A DNA stretch of 64,000 nucleotides from Symsagittifera roscoffensis (GCF_963678635.1 NC_087063.1:9272386-9336385), one strand, 5' to 3'. Positions 1 through 10,770 are shown, counted from the first letter of the stretch. Notes: generated by a model from the sequence alone, not told the origin. A program made the numbers and translations.

Positions 1-483
1 TCGTCGTCTCTTCCAAGTCTCCAATGCGGCCCACGCCGGAGTGCCTTTGGCTAGAAGGGCGGCCCCCGATTCCAGTAACTGAGACGTATAGTGATTCTGG
101 TAGCGGCGCCTGTTTCGGTGAATCAGCAAGCCGTCAACGGGGAAAGGATAGCAAAGCTATTGTTTTGGTGTCTAATTTCGTCTCTACCGTATTTGCAGAA
201 CACCAGACAGAGGAACGGTTTTGGTTTCATAGCCGAAGCTATGAGCCAGTGTTGAGTCAACACTGGTCATCAGGAGCGAGCTTGACTGATGTGCTTTAAG
301 TCTGATCTAACCCCAACCTCAGGAAAGCAGAAGCCTCGACAGGTTTGGACCAGAGTGAAAGAGTAGTGAGTGTAGTAGGGTTTTGTGGACATTCAAAGAG
401 TGGTTGGTATCGTGCGGGGGTTGAAGTACTTTGGACATTCGTCAGTGACACTTGGGTCAAGTATGTTAAGGTCGGGAAAAAAA
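1..483. other. No gene recognised; less AT-rich unique-looking sequence
   Basis: This stretch is less AT-rich than most of the window and has short open frames on both strands, none resembling a known family. It holds a 21-base near-perfect palindrome at 246-266 (10-base arms around one central base) containing TGAGTCA, and a smaller inverted repeat near 232-245. It may be intron or downstream flank of the minus-strand receptor gene. Confidence 0.4.
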
Positions 484-525
484 GGAGCGTAGCTGAGCTT
501 ATCCGGAGCGTAGCTGAGCTAGACT
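484..525. repeat. Two-copy tandem repeat of about 21 bases
   Basis: The 16-base core GGAGCGTAGCTGAGCT occurs at 484-499 and again at 505-520, with a 21-base period. It overlaps the end of a minus-strand open frame. Confidence 0.8.
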
Positions 526-822
526 AAACCGGGCCTGGCGATTCAACTGCGGAGATGAGTGGGGGAGTTCGGTGAGTATTTTAGAAATGGGGAGAGTTTC
601 GATGTAAATGGAAACCACTCGTGGGTCGAGTAGTTTGTGTAAAAGGAGTTTGGCTCCCTTGTCGATGTACTCGTTAGGGTCGATCAAGTCAAGAGACCCA
701 CATTGTGGCTTTTGAAACAGGATTTTATTTGAATGGGGGGTTGGTAGTATCGAATATTGTTCTTCCGGGGTGTTTGCATAGATGACAACTACTTCCATAT
801 TTTTGGGAAGAGGTAGGTTCAT
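499..822 (-). CDS. Uncharacterised 107-residue open frame
   Basis: This is a minus-strand open frame with a real ATG and mixed codon use that looks more coding-like than the opposite strand. It has no recognisable domain, no clear membrane segment and no signal peptide. An in-frame stop lies a few codons upstream, and the 3' end falls in the small tandem repeat at 484-525. It is on the same strand as the nuclear receptor and downstream of its last visible exon, but its sequence does not look like a receptor ligand-binding domain. It could be a retroelement fragment, an exon of another gene or a chance frame. Confidence 0.25.
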   Translation of the reverse strand: MNLPLPKNMEVVVIYANTPEEQYSILPTPHSNKILFQKPQCGSLDLIDPNEYIDKGAKLLLHKLLDPRVVSIYIETLPISKILTELPHSSPQLNRQARFSLAQLRSG

Positions 823-1717
823 GTGGTGTTTTACGGGAGGGATAAGGATTCAGTATGTAGGTGTTCGATTTTTGTCAGTTTGGGAAATATAGGCAATTCG
901 TCATTGATTGCGCAAGGGTAAGATTACGATGGAATTAAGTCAACCGATACAATCGAATTGTGCGTGGGAGTGGGAGTACAATTAAATATACCTAGGCAAT
1001 CAATTTCTTTTTCTCAATATTCACAAAAAAAAAATAAAAACAAAAGCACCCGCTTAAAGTAAAGTTCGGTAAAAGCTCGAAGTACCAATGCGCTAAGATA
1101 AAAAATAGCACAACAAAAACGCGTGAACGTCCAAAGGGGATTCTAAAATTTAAATCCATATTTGAAAACAGAAGTCAAGTGTCTCAGTTGCGCGTTATTT
1201 CCACATAAGTTCTTGGAAAGCACAATTTGTGCTCCCCAGAAAAAAACAGGCGTGAACAAACTTCCTAGAAACCAACCACAACAGCTAATTAGGCGAAGAC
1301 TGACTTCGTTCAATCAAATTTTAAATAACGGCTTAAACAAGCCATTCACATTATTTAAGCGCCTGAAAATCTCTGGGGATTTATCTGAGCCCTGGTTAAC
1401 TGAAGATCACCTGTTTATTATTGAGCATCCATATTTTACACTGTTGTTGAAAACATGGACGCGGAAGCTCAAAACGGAATTAATTTTTCATTTAAAATTA
1501 AGTTACAGGCAAACTCAAAACTAAATAAAAAACTAATTTAGAAGAAATAAAACCAATTTGCCATAATTCCTTAATGAAAAACTCATTTATGTTATTCAGT
1601 TCAAAACTAACAAAATATGAAACTGATAAAAAACACCGGATGATCATTCTAGTCCAAGCAAAAAAAAATCCACAAGCTCACTACTCAATTTCCCACTTTT
1701 TTCCTAAAAAAACTCAC
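823..1717. other. Non-coding; probable intron of the receptor gene
   Basis: This AT-rich sequence lies downstream (minus strand) of the last visible receptor exon. I read the minus strand for a ligand-binding-domain exon with the usual F..LP.F..L..DQ..LL pattern and found none. The plus-strand frame at 1162-1524 has no recognisable content and a non-ATG start, so it is treated as chance. Confidence 0.5.
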
Positions 1718-1940
1718 TGGCACATTGCTGATAACGTCTTCAACAGTGGCTCTCTTGCTGTACAGATTATGATACTCTATGCTCAGTTCCTCCATCAAAG
1801 CCAGCTGTTCTTGGTTGGGGGGCATATAACTGCCCAATTGGCAACCCCCCTGAGTCTGCTGCATGTTGAACCCCCCATCGCTCACAGACACACTGTTGGA
1901 CCTGGAGCGATGCTGAGACGGACTCAGCATTGGCGAATAC
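1718..1940 (-). CDS. Receptor exon D: hinge end and ligand-binding-domain helix 1
   Basis: The exon is 223 bases, with the acceptor gatgcag before 1940 and the strong donor GTGAGT after 1718. It encodes a Ser/Gln-rich linker and then an amphipathic helix (EQLALMEELSIEYHNLYS) typical of ligand-binding-domain helix 1. It ends in phase 0, so at least one more exon must follow. Confidence 0.82.
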
Positions 1941-4900
1941 CTGCATCAGAAGATCAATCATAAGATCAATTTGATTTGGGTCAGTGGCAAAGGCATTCAT
2001 TTTTTTGACCGGGCGGTTTTTTGAAAAGATTTGTCATCTCTTTTATTTGGGCCAGTCATTCCGCCGCAGTGTCAGCCATAAAAAAATCTTTTACGGCGGA
2101 GGCGATTTTTGGAAAATTAGCATTTTTGAGTAAATCGCCCATCATAAAAAAATCATAGTGTTGTGTAGTGATAAATTTTTAGGACTAGCCTGGGAGGCGC
2201 TATAATGAGAAAAGATTTTCGAAAAAAAAAACATTAATAATGAGAATATGGCTTAGAGGTTCTGACTAACTTGTTGTCTGCTGAAATGGAGGGTGATGTT
2301 AGAAGTGTGTTTGGGGCATAGTTGACATTGTTCGCTTCTTGCTGTGCAGCTTGGTGCTTGTCTGTGTTTTTCATCTTGCGCACCACTTTCTGCTCCTCTG
2401 TCATTATACCTGTCATCATACCAACCAATTAAAATCACACACTTGATATAAATAGTGGAGGCGAATTAGCTTAGGTTTCAGTCTCTCAATCAGAAGATCA
2501 GTGGTTCGAGACCCACCATGAACCGTGCTCGTTGCCTGTGGGTGGAGCAACAATTACCAGCCCAGAAAAATAACCAGAAAAATTGCATGCATTCTTAAGA
2601 AGGGGTACAAAAACGGTTCTCCTTAACGAGCTGAACAACTTAACGAGCTGAACAACTTAACTTGTATGTTGGCTTTCTTTCTCTACATGGATAAATGGAC
2701 TCAATATCTTACAAGTAAAAATAAAAAGTTTGCGATCTTAAAAAGAAATTTCTAAACAATTAAACGTTGATGAAAATAATACAATGAAAGTCGCAATCAA
2801 ACCAAATCATACTTTGACCACAGAACCGTTGATCTACCGGTCCTAAAATTGTGTGACAGAAATCCTACTTATGCTAACAATTAATCATATTCCCTTCAAG
2901 CGAATAATGACCAAAACTGTCAGCCAGTAAATTGACATAATTAGAAACTAGCAAAAACTAGCTAGAGTCAAAAACAAAAATGGTCAAAGAGCTCATTGTT
3001 GAAGGGGAGTGTTAAACATTCCTGGGAGATAACCGTTATTTTGTTAAACTACAGGCTGTGCGGTTGGTTCGAGGTATCTGAGTCGGGATTACTTGAGGTA
3101 ATGAGATCAGGCGAAGTTAAAGAAATACAAACGGACTCTGAAGCTCTCAAGTCGGTTTAACCGTCCCAAGTTTAAACAAATCACAACACGATTAGTCCAC
3201 TCAGTATATTACTAAGCCTTTTAATTGCCATTTTAGATTTCCACCATCTAATTAAGCATCAAATTAAATCAATTTATAGCAAAAACACAACTACATTTTC
3301 GCTTCAGATATCGCGCCCGCACTGGCTGTGTTAACAACACCGAATATCCTAAGATTATCCCAGGTAAGATATATAAATTGACCTTTTGGCGAAAAAGGTT
3401 GCTGGCAATCATACTGTTGCTCTTTCAAAATTCAAATAAGCACTACTATTTGCCAGGTGAGCTCTTGCAAGTGAGTCATACATAGCTTAATTAAGCATAA
3501 GTAATGTGTTTCTCTGTTTGCTCTCTGGCTGCCTAACTCGTAAAAATGCAACTTACATTCTGTGAGCATTCCGACTTTGAAGCACTTGTTGAGCCTGCAG
3601 GACTGACAGTGTCTTCGGGTGACCTTGGTGATCTTGCAGTTGCTGCTGAAGGAACACTTGAGCTCATCTAGCTTCTGTGAATTGCGGCGGAAGAAGCCCT
3701 TGCAGCCCTCGCACGTTAAAGCGTTAAAGTGGTACCCTGAAACGGCCACTCAGACCATTGACTAAGTACAAAACACAAGTAGATATTAAAACCCTTAAGA
3801 CTCTCAATCAAACAGAAAATAAAACTGAACATAATAAGTAGTACAGTATGTGAATGGAACCCTTCAAGAGCCAAGATAAACAGAGAAAATTTACAGACAA
3901 AACTCAAAAGAACTATTCATCCTTTAATGTCCATCAAAAAGAGCAATTCACCTTTTACAGTTTTATTGATATACAGTCAATAAAAAGCGGCAGAATCTCG
4001 GATCGCATAGTGTCAAAGGATATTTCACAATGCTTTATCAACCGCTCTTAAATCATTATAGCCTTTTAGGCAAAATATTTCAACAGTTGTAGCAAAATTT
4101 TTAACAAGTTTGTACTGAAATTCCTGCGAGAACTATTTCTAAAAGGAAAACTAGCAAACCTGTAGCTTTGTCGCCGCAGACTAAACACGACTTATCATGC
4201 GCCTGCATCTGACCCAGATTTTTCTGGTCGCCTTTGAAGTGAGAATGGCCGACATCATGCTGAACCTCGTTTTTAAACTCATGCACAGTTGATAAGGAGG
4301 ACTGAAATGATGCCTGGAGACTGTTGGATTGAACCGATGGCATCGGGGAGCTGCCGTTCGAACCTGGATCTGTACTTTCGCCATACGACCTCTCCCGCTC
4401 TTTGTCGCCGTAGAAAAATGAACTAGGGGACGAGTCGGATGCTCCCGAAGACATCGACCCTATTCCTGACGTCGACCCCGAGGATCCCTTGCTGTATCTG
4501 CGATTCGAATCATTTTTGCACGATAAGCTTTCTGGACTTGTCGAACAGTCCGAGTTGTTCATGGATCTCAAGCTTGCGGCAGAGTTACCACGACTGAAAA
4601 TCTTCTGTCCATTGTCTTGATCACCTGGAGAGGACGATCCGGTGGAATCAATTCCATCGTCGTTGTTGTAGGAGTTCCTATGCTGATGGGACATTTTGAG
4701 CAGCTTCGGGGGTGGGGAACCTTTTCCAGGATCGCACATGTTCGAGTCATTGCTGTTTTTTGAACGGTTGTTGTAACTATAGGAACCACTTTTGGTGGGT
4801 TTGTGCCTCATACCTTTCGGACTGAGGTGTTTACTAGTAGTCGAGTGTCGGTGGTGCCTTGAGTGAGGCTTCCGGTGAGTAGAGTGATTCGAACTCATGT

Positions 4901-5039
4901 TTGCCGATATCTCATCGTTCACCGATTCCGAAAAGTTGTTTAAATTCGACATTTTCAAGTGCTTGTGTGAGTTCATTATTTCTTGGTTGTTTCCACGAAT
5001 CATAAAACTTTTTTTGGTTGTCTTCTGGCAAGATAGCTG
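1718..5039 (-). CDS. Nuclear hormone receptor, NR1I/NR1J-like (VDR/PXR/HR96 type), partial
   Basis: This is a ligand-regulated transcription factor of the nuclear receptor superfamily. Visible exons on the minus strand are 5039-4160, 3736-3557, 2409-2271 and 1940-1718. All junctions are GT-AG and the phases agree (1, 1, 2). The order is a Ser/Asn-rich N-terminal region of about 285 residues, a complete C4 DNA-binding domain (first finger C-x2-C-x13-C-x2-C, P-box CEGCKGFFRR; second finger with CKITKVTRRHCQSCRLNKC), a hinge starting near MTEEQKVVRKMKN, and a helix-1-like segment NQEQLALMEELSIEYHNLY. The second finger and the EC-IMTEEQ hinge match the VDR/PXR and HR96 groups best; LXR/FXR share the P-box. 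The first in-frame ATG is at 5003. An acceptor-like site (acacag) ends at 5040, so an upstream exon is possible. Most of the ligand-binding domain is missing and should lie left of the window. Receptor class is well supported; the subfamily is inference. Confidence 0.92.
2271..2409 (-). CDS. Receptor exon C: hinge
   Basis: The exon is 139 bases, with the acceptor gacag before 2409 and the donor GTTAGT after 2271. The split Cys codon joins GMLTE to IMTEEQKVVRKMKN, a hinge start very like that of HR96-type receptors. The remainder is polar and Ser/Asn-rich. It ends in phase 2, which matches the next acceptor. Confidence 0.85.
2455..2600 (+). mobile_element. tRNA-derived SINE-like element
   Basis: A box A-like TTAGCTTAGG (about 2466-2475) and a box B GGTTCGAGACC (2503-2513) are spaced as in a tRNA gene, but the T stem is one pair short and the 3' side runs into unrelated sequence with no tRNA end. 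It lies in a receptor intron, about 45 bases from the exon C acceptor side. Confidence 0.5.
2622..2655. repeat. Perfect 17-base tandem duplication
   Basis: The unit cttaacgagctgaacaa occurs twice without mismatch, just downstream of the SINE-like element, and may be its tail. Confidence 0.85.
2656..3556. other. Receptor intron, no further feature
   Basis: AT-rich intron sequence between exons B and C. A second GGTTCGAGG box B-like string occurs near 3067 but without a convincing box A. Confidence 0.5.
3557..3736 (-). CDS. Receptor exon B: rest of the DNA-binding domain
   Basis: The exon is 180 bases, entered after tttcag and left at the strong donor GTAAGT. It carries cysteines 3 to 8 of the two zinc fingers, the P-box CEGCKGFFRR and the C-terminal extension GMLTE. 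The phase-1 entry completes the Gly codon split from exon A, giving the family-typical CGDKATG-YHFN junction. Confidence 0.92.
4160..5039 (-). CDS. Receptor exon A: N-terminal region and first half of zinc finger 1
   Basis: The exon is open from a stop near 5097 and can start at ATG 5003 or at an acceptor-like site after 5040. It encodes a disordered, Ser/Asn/His-rich A/B region with poly-basic and SSGSTSGIGS-type stretches, then CLVCGDKAT. It ends in phase 1 at the donor CAG|GTTTGC. Such Ser-rich N-terminal regions are common and poorly conserved in this family. Confidence 0.88.
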
Positions 5040-5054
5040 CTGTGTAATTAGCAA

Positions 5055-6143
5055 TTTAATCAGTACAATTAGATTATTCGAAGACCCAGATTATAGTTCT
5101 CCGTCATAGCAATAAATCTCTAAAAAAAACGGAAAATGTCACGCTTCTTTTTTATATCTATTAAAACTGTAGCGTTAAACTGAGAAATGGACTCAATTCT
5201 ATTGGATAAATTCAGTTCAACAGTTAGGAAAGGACTGTTGAGTTACTACAAGAGCGTTGTGTGAACTATAAGAGTGTCTGCCGGTGGAAATATACGCGGC
5301 GAACCAAATAATAACGAGCCACTAAACGAAAGAAAAAAGCAGACAGTTTACTTGCTCCACTATAAGTGAGCACAATATACCATCAAAAACTGTATGGAAA
5401 ATAAACGCGGTTGAAACAGGAAACAAATTTAAAATTTACCATATGTTAATGTGCCGTAACCGAATTTCGTTCCTCTTTTCTCGTTTTATTTAGTTTGTCA
5501 AATCGAAAAGAGGTTAGGAGAACTGAAACGACAACTACACTACAGTATAATGATACATTTTGGAGCCTTCAATGAACCTGGTGTTAGTTTCGGTACTGAA
5601 CTCAAATATGCATAGAAATACAGCAGATCTACAGTAGCTACTATTTAGTTTCAGATAGCTAGCTCTCTCTAATTCATTCATGGATTATTCCACACATTTT
5701 ACAAGCCATACAGTGACGAAGGTAATTTGAACGAATTATGCGATTCAGTGCTTCTAAATCTTGAAACACTCCGTCACAACAAAATGAAAATGACGCAAAT
5801 TCAACGCTTCAGAAGTCCATCGAACGCGCCTCTTTCAGCGCTAAATCTTTTATATCACCTTATCATGCAACAAAATTTTTCGTCATAAAAATTTTTATCA
5901 AACCGCAACTCAGATCTCTTTAACAAACATATAAAACAAGAAAGTCAGCAAAAAATCGAAGATGTCAAAAAATACTATATCTATCAAAAGGAATAAGGCT
6001 AACTCTGAAACAAAAACATGTCAAGATAATATAATGTGGAATAAGCATCGGAAAAAAATTTACCAAGCGGTATCAAAGTTGAAAATACAAACCTTTTAAG
6101 CCGAAAAAGAATCAATAAAACTTGATAAGAATTTAAAAAATAA

Positions 6144-6174
<31 letters not shown>

Positions 6175-7200
6175 TCAAAACACTTATACACAAAACTTTA
6201 TTTGCTCGTCCAATGAAGCAACAAACATCAGGCCACTAAGCCGATATATTATAGGCTGAAACATATTAAGCCGAAAAAAAAAACGAAAATAATATTAAAA
6301 AAGCCAAAAAAAAACTTCAGGCTAATAAAAAAATTATTAAGTTCCCCTCACTATCAAAACATACTCACTATCAAAATTTGCGCAATCTAGAGGTCAGCAT
6401 AAAATATATGTTTCCAATGAAACGACTCAATTAGGTCACTAAACCAATAAAATATAAGTCGAAATCAATTGAGCAAAATAAAGTTTTTACACAGGCGAAG
6501 CAACACTTGCGATGCAAAAAAAAAAAAACAGATTGCGCTGAAACGTAGTGAAGGAAAAAAGACTGAAATCAAAAAATATTTCTTAAGAATTATGTTGGAA
6601 AAAATTACTAGAAAGAATAACTTGACAATAGCTGAAAAATTAAAGCTACAAAACTTCATATTTGCACCGGATGAAGTTCATAAACAGGCCTTTACAAATG
6701 GAAATCATTTACCGAACGGCAACAAAGGCGACACACTTTGGGTCGAAACCTGTTGAGCCGAAAACAAAACTGTTGTCATAAACAGTGTTTACGACCCATC
6801 CGAACTGAAATACCTTATCCCAAACTGATATATTTTGCTCTCAAAATTATGCAAGATAAGTTGACTAGGTCGATAAAACATAAACTGGAAAAAAATCAGA
6901 CCTGGTAAATGAATTTACAAATTTTTGAAGTTCCAGTTACAGTAAAAACTGTTTAAATTGGAACAAAACTCATGCTTTGAAAAGTAAGCCAACAAAACCT
7001 TTCCAGATAAAAAAAATGTGTTTAACGGAAAATGAACCGACAGAAACTAGGACAAAAACCACGAACCCGAAAAAACTGAGAAACTTTTTGAGAACATAAT
7101 TACAAACTAAAACGGGTTCGAACTAATTACTAGTTAGGTATCTTATAGAGGAACATACTACTTAAGTATCTTTCTCTAAAAGTGAAGATCCTCTAGAAAT
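5055..7200. other. AT-rich non-coding region upstream of the receptor
   Basis: No gene is recognised. The sequence has many short A-runs and T-runs. Open frames here (for example 6469-6756) are A-rich with no recognisable content. It may hold the receptor promoter or 5' introns, but no element could be assigned. Confidence 0.5.
6144..6170. repeat. (CT)n microsatellite
   Basis: About 13 uninterrupted CT dinucleotides. The short minus-strand frame crossing it is a product of the repeat. Confidence 0.95.
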
Positions 7201-7221
7201 GCAGATCTTGTGGACGAAGGT

Positions 7222-7310
7222 GTTTATGGGAAAAAAGTCTTAGTACCCGATTGCAATACCCTTGCTTTTCCCAGTACCGGATTGCAATACCCTTGCTTAT
7301 CCCAAGGGTA
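7222..7310. repeat. Dispersed short repeat D, copy 1 (partly doubled)
   Basis: A GGGAAAAAAGTCTTAGTACC segment is followed by CCGATTGCAATACCCTTGCTT, and the second part is immediately repeated. Related copies lie near 8308-8370, 9918-9985 and 14788-14850. The end can form a small hairpin (CCCTTG / CAAGGG). Confidence 0.7.
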
Positions 7311-7826
7311 ATTAAAAAAAGAGAATATACGAAATCCAAAGCTAAGTTTCGCACCACTTGCGATCACACGGAAAAGTCTTTAAAAATCGTTTTTGTCAAT
7401 AAAAAATATCACTATAAAAGCAGTCTCAAGCAGCTTTGTCACCTCTACGCCAGATGGTTGATTTATTTTGAATTCATAATTACCAAGCGGAAACAAAGCC
7501 GAAAAAACCTGAGCAGAAACCTTTCATTGCAAAAAAAATGCAAAAAATCTAAACTAATAAACATAGCCGATTGAAGATTGGAAAAGAGTAATGAACGCAA
7601 GCAAATAAAAAAAACAGTCTAAACTTTTTAACCCGATAAAAAGACTAAAAATGGGAAAAAAAATGACAACTCGAGTTACCCGATAAAAAACAAAAAAAAA
7701 GAAAAAATGACAAATCGTAAAATTACGACCAGTTATAAAATCAAATTTCAATTTGACCGGATTTTTCAAATACTAAAACACTTAAAACAACTGCAGTGAA
7801 AGCTGTTTACAGCAAAGAAAATCTTA
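7311..7826. other. AT-rich stretch, nothing recognised
   Basis: Open frames on both strands are compositionally biased and resemble no family. Confidence 0.4.
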
Positions 7827-8045
7827 GATGTGGCAACTAAGCCGACAAAACATAAGCAGACAAATAATAGGCCGAAATTTTTTTTAACCGGAATATTTAC
7901 CGTTTGAAAAAAAAACATGTTCTAGTCAGATTCCAACCCAAGACCTCTGCCGTCCCAGGCGTATTCGTTACCTCCAGGCTGAATGTACAGAAGACACTAG
8001 AAATTTGAATTCATTATGAACCAAGGTACCACGAGTCCAAATGAG
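7827..8045 (-). mobile_element. tRNA-derived SINE family B, copy 1
   Basis: On the minus strand a tRNA-like head (about 7990-7927) has CAGCCTGGAGG as box A and GGGTTGGAATCTGA as box B. It is followed by a body containing the reverse complement of gtggcaactaagccgacaaa. Copies 2 and 3 align along the same head and body. Confidence 0.65.
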
Positions 8046-8071
8046 TCCTGTTGACAAAAAAAAACAATTCT

Positions 8072-8280
8072 ACGATGTGGCAACTAAGCCGATAAAACGT
8101 AAGCAGACAAATAAACAGCCGATATTTTTTGAGCGGAATATTTCTCGTTTGAAAAAAAGGTCCTGTTAGATTCAAACTCAGAACGTTTGCCATCCCAGGC
8201 GTATTAGTTACCTTCAGACCAAGTGTGCCGTACACGCAAAGAAATTTGAATTTATGAACTGAACTTAAATTGACCATTAC
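8072..8280 (-). mobile_element. tRNA-derived SINE family B, copy 2
   Basis: Same head and body as copy 1, about 80% alike by eye, in direct tandem with it. It runs into repeat D at 8308, suggesting B and D are parts of one longer element. Confidence 0.65.
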
Positions 8281-8307
8281 TAATTTTGACTACTCTGTGA
8301 ACAAAGT

Positions 8308-8370
8308 TATTTACGGGAAAAAGTCTAGTACCCGATTGCAAAGCCCCTGCTTATCGCAAGGGTAATTATA
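8308..8370. repeat. Dispersed short repeat D, copy 2
   Basis: GGGAAAAAGTCTAGTACCCG is followed by a GCTTATCGCAAGGGTAATTA end; the closest match to the family consensus I can infer. Confidence 0.7.
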
Positions 8371-8960
8371 ACCCTACCCCCATGCTACCTACTAACGAAT
8401 ATTTCCACAGCATATAGCATATGTGAATTTAGAACCCAATAATGAATCCCCTCTATTACATAACAAAATGGTGGGGAAAATAGTTTAAGAGATCCGGCAA
8501 ACCTAAGATATATACCATGAAGATGCAAGCGTGTGAGTGGAAGGATAAATGTCAACTCAGACCGAAGCAGTAGAAAAGAGCATGTGCTTTCGGAAGATAT
8601 CAAATGACGATTTGGGAACTCTCACTGAACTTTTGTACCCAAGTCTTTTAATTTTAACAGACAAGACTCCAGTTTTCAGCAAACGAGGGTTAGTCGTCTT
8701 CAGACACTGACAAACAAAAATTATCACATTATGGGCTCATCATAAAACACTTTACATAAGCTAGTCCACTACGATACAAGCGCCGACGGTGCAAACATCC
8801 GAAAAACCAAACAGTGTTGCAAACATCCGAAACAATTTTATGGCAAATATCCAACATTTTCAAGAATTGGGGTAAAACTCTTATTTCCTCCGTTCGCCTA
8901 AAAGATGTATTGTCGAAATTAACAAAGACGGCCGCAGTCTCGAACAGAGGGTGGACTCGC
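8371..8960. other. No feature recognised
   Basis: Mixed-composition sequence without a recognisable reading frame. The 8385-8603 minus-strand frame has no identifiable content. Confidence 0.4.
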
Positions 8961-8964
8961 CAGC

Positions 8965-9290
8965 GGATTTAGCCCCCCCCCCCCCCCCCCCCCCGGGAAT
9001 TCGACCCCTTGCCGACCCAAAGGGTCGCCCCTTTGTACTATTTTGAGATATCCATTTTTCGGTGACAGACCCTAAAATTTTTCTAAAGGCGCCAATATAT
9101 ACTAATTTTGAGGGGGGGGGGGAGCGCGCGCAAAAAAAAACACGATTTTTTGGTCAAAACTTTCCCAAAAGTGACTGAAAACGCTTGTTTTGGCGTGTTT
9201 TTCAAAATTTTGCCGGCGGCGTAGAGATTTTTGTCCAGATGGGGTCCTTCATAATCATTTTAGGAGAGCTCAAAAACAAATTTGGTCGAC
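8965..9290. repeat. Dispersed repeat E, copy 1, with a 22-base C run
   Basis: It starts at a homopolymer of 22 C (8973-8994), then GGGAATTCGACCCCTTGCCGA and TTGAGATATCCATTTTT, an 11-base G run (9112-9122), GCGCGCG, and AAAGTGACTGAAAACGC. The same order occurs at 58,725-58,935. The frame at 9185-9388 is part of this repeat and not a gene. Confidence 0.75.
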
Positions 9291-9670
9291 CTAAAAAAAG
9301 GTCGACAAAATTGTCGAAATTTTTTAAGAAACCGCCCTTCCCTCGAAAAAAAAAACATAAATCTGCCCCAAAGTGGACTGAAAATTAGAGCAGGTAATCA
9401 GTTTCAGAAAAGATGAGAAACACAACCACCAACGTTAAATAAGCTTTTAGCATATACTGCATAATTTACAAAAATAATCAATTTTACCTATCAAACGACA
9501 CAAAAGAAATTGATTAACCAACAAAACTTACGCCGGAACCATTCAGGCCGAACAAAGCTTTTATGCGAAAAGTCAGGGTTTACAAATTACAGAAAAACAA
9601 AATTACAAATTTACAGGAAAGAATCAACAACCTTTGCAACTACAATGAAAATTGCTTACAGTTCATAAGT

Positions 9671-9745
9671 GATGTGGCGTGGCAACTAAGCGCACAAAAC
9701 ATAAGCAGGCATATGAATTCCCGACCATTCAATTTTTCCAGCCAA
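9671..9745 (-). mobile_element. SINE family B, fragment
   Basis: Only the body part (gtggcaactaagcgcacaaa and following bases) is present; the tRNA-like head is missing. Confidence 0.5.
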
Positions 9746-9917
9746 AAAAAATAATTTCAGTTCCTGCGTAAATTCAATTTCAAAAACACTGAAAAAAACC
9801 GAGCCCATAGGGGAAAAGCAACCGCGTTACCTCTAAAACAAATGAGAAGAATTCTGAAGTTGTTTATAATCAATCATAAAACATGTTCAATTTCTTACAG
9901 GTTTGTAAAAAAAAAAG

Positions 9918-9985
9918 AGGTTGTTGAAGGGAAAAAGTCTAGTTCCTGATAACAAGACACTTGCTGTCGAACGTGTAAATAATTC
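9918..9985. repeat. Dispersed short repeat D, copy 3 (diverged)
   Basis: GGGAAAAAGTCTAGTTCCTGA and a degenerate end align with the other copies. Confidence 0.5.
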
Positions 9986-10633
9986 GAATGTTTGATATAT
10001 CTGAGGTTTGCCATTGCTCCGATACAAGCGCGCCCAGCATTAACTAGCTTTTAGTCTCGTTAAATGAAACTTTTATTCTGTCAACGTTTTTTCTAAACAG
10101 GTTATAGTCTTCGTAGATATTTTCCAAAAGTGAGATTGAATTTGCAATGCTCAAAGTTTCTATTGAAACCATTGTCAACAGACTGTTTCAACCACAAAAA
10201 AAGCATAACAGCAAAAATGCTAGAAAAATTTCAAATTGTTCTGAACACAGAAAACTGAAAAGACGTTTTTTAAACAATATCATTTCTTGTCCATGATGTG
10301 ATGAGAAGATGTGAACAGAAACCTAGAGCTTAGGCAAATTTGATAGTTATAATAAATTCTGCTTATTCGACTCGTTTTTGTCGTTAAACAAAAAAGGAAA
10401 AAATTATTTAAAAAAATTTTCAAACTTAAAAATATTCCCAAGAAGGCACTAAAACCTTATTTTACTTGAAAGAATTAAACTTTACCGGCTCAAAGAAAAA
10501 CCGATCTTCTGATCAGGCGCGGATCTAGAATTTTCTCCTAAGTCAAGCCTGCTCACTTGCTTTATTCGCTCAAAATTATAACTTAAAATTTCGAAGCGAT
10601 TCTCTGCACTGAGAAAAAAAAATTTAAGCTCAA
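9986..10633. other. AT-rich stretch, nothing recognised
   Basis: No open frame with recognisable content and no clear repeat. Confidence 0.4.
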
Positions 10634-10770
10634 ATTAGGACTGAAAGATGCTTTAAGATGCATTTTACTAGGTCCATTCCGATAATAATTTGTGGTACCT
10701 GATTAGGACTGAAAGATGTTTTAAGATGCTATTTTACTCGGTCCATTCCGATAATAATTTGTGGTACCTG
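10634..10770. repeat. 68-base direct tandem duplication
   Basis: Two units (10634-10701 and 10702-10770) differ at only a few positions: ATTAGGACTGAAAGATG through TTTGTGGTACCTG. This is a recent local duplication. Confidence 0.9.

Noticed and set aside
1931-1960. Continuous receptor reading through 2000-1767 in another frame, with a 28-base intron
   Set aside because: Too short for an intron; the acceptor at 1941-1943 with exon start 1940 fits the phase of the previous exon.
2461-2520. Functional tRNA gene
   Set aside because: Box A and B are present, but the T stem is imperfect and no acceptor stem closes; a SINE head fits better.
5999-6193. Minus-strand frame with RERERERE
   Set aside because: Produced by the (CT)n microsatellite.
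9185-9388. Plus-strand open frame, Lys-rich
   Set aside because: It lies in dispersed repeat E; the second copy of the repeat has a different frame.
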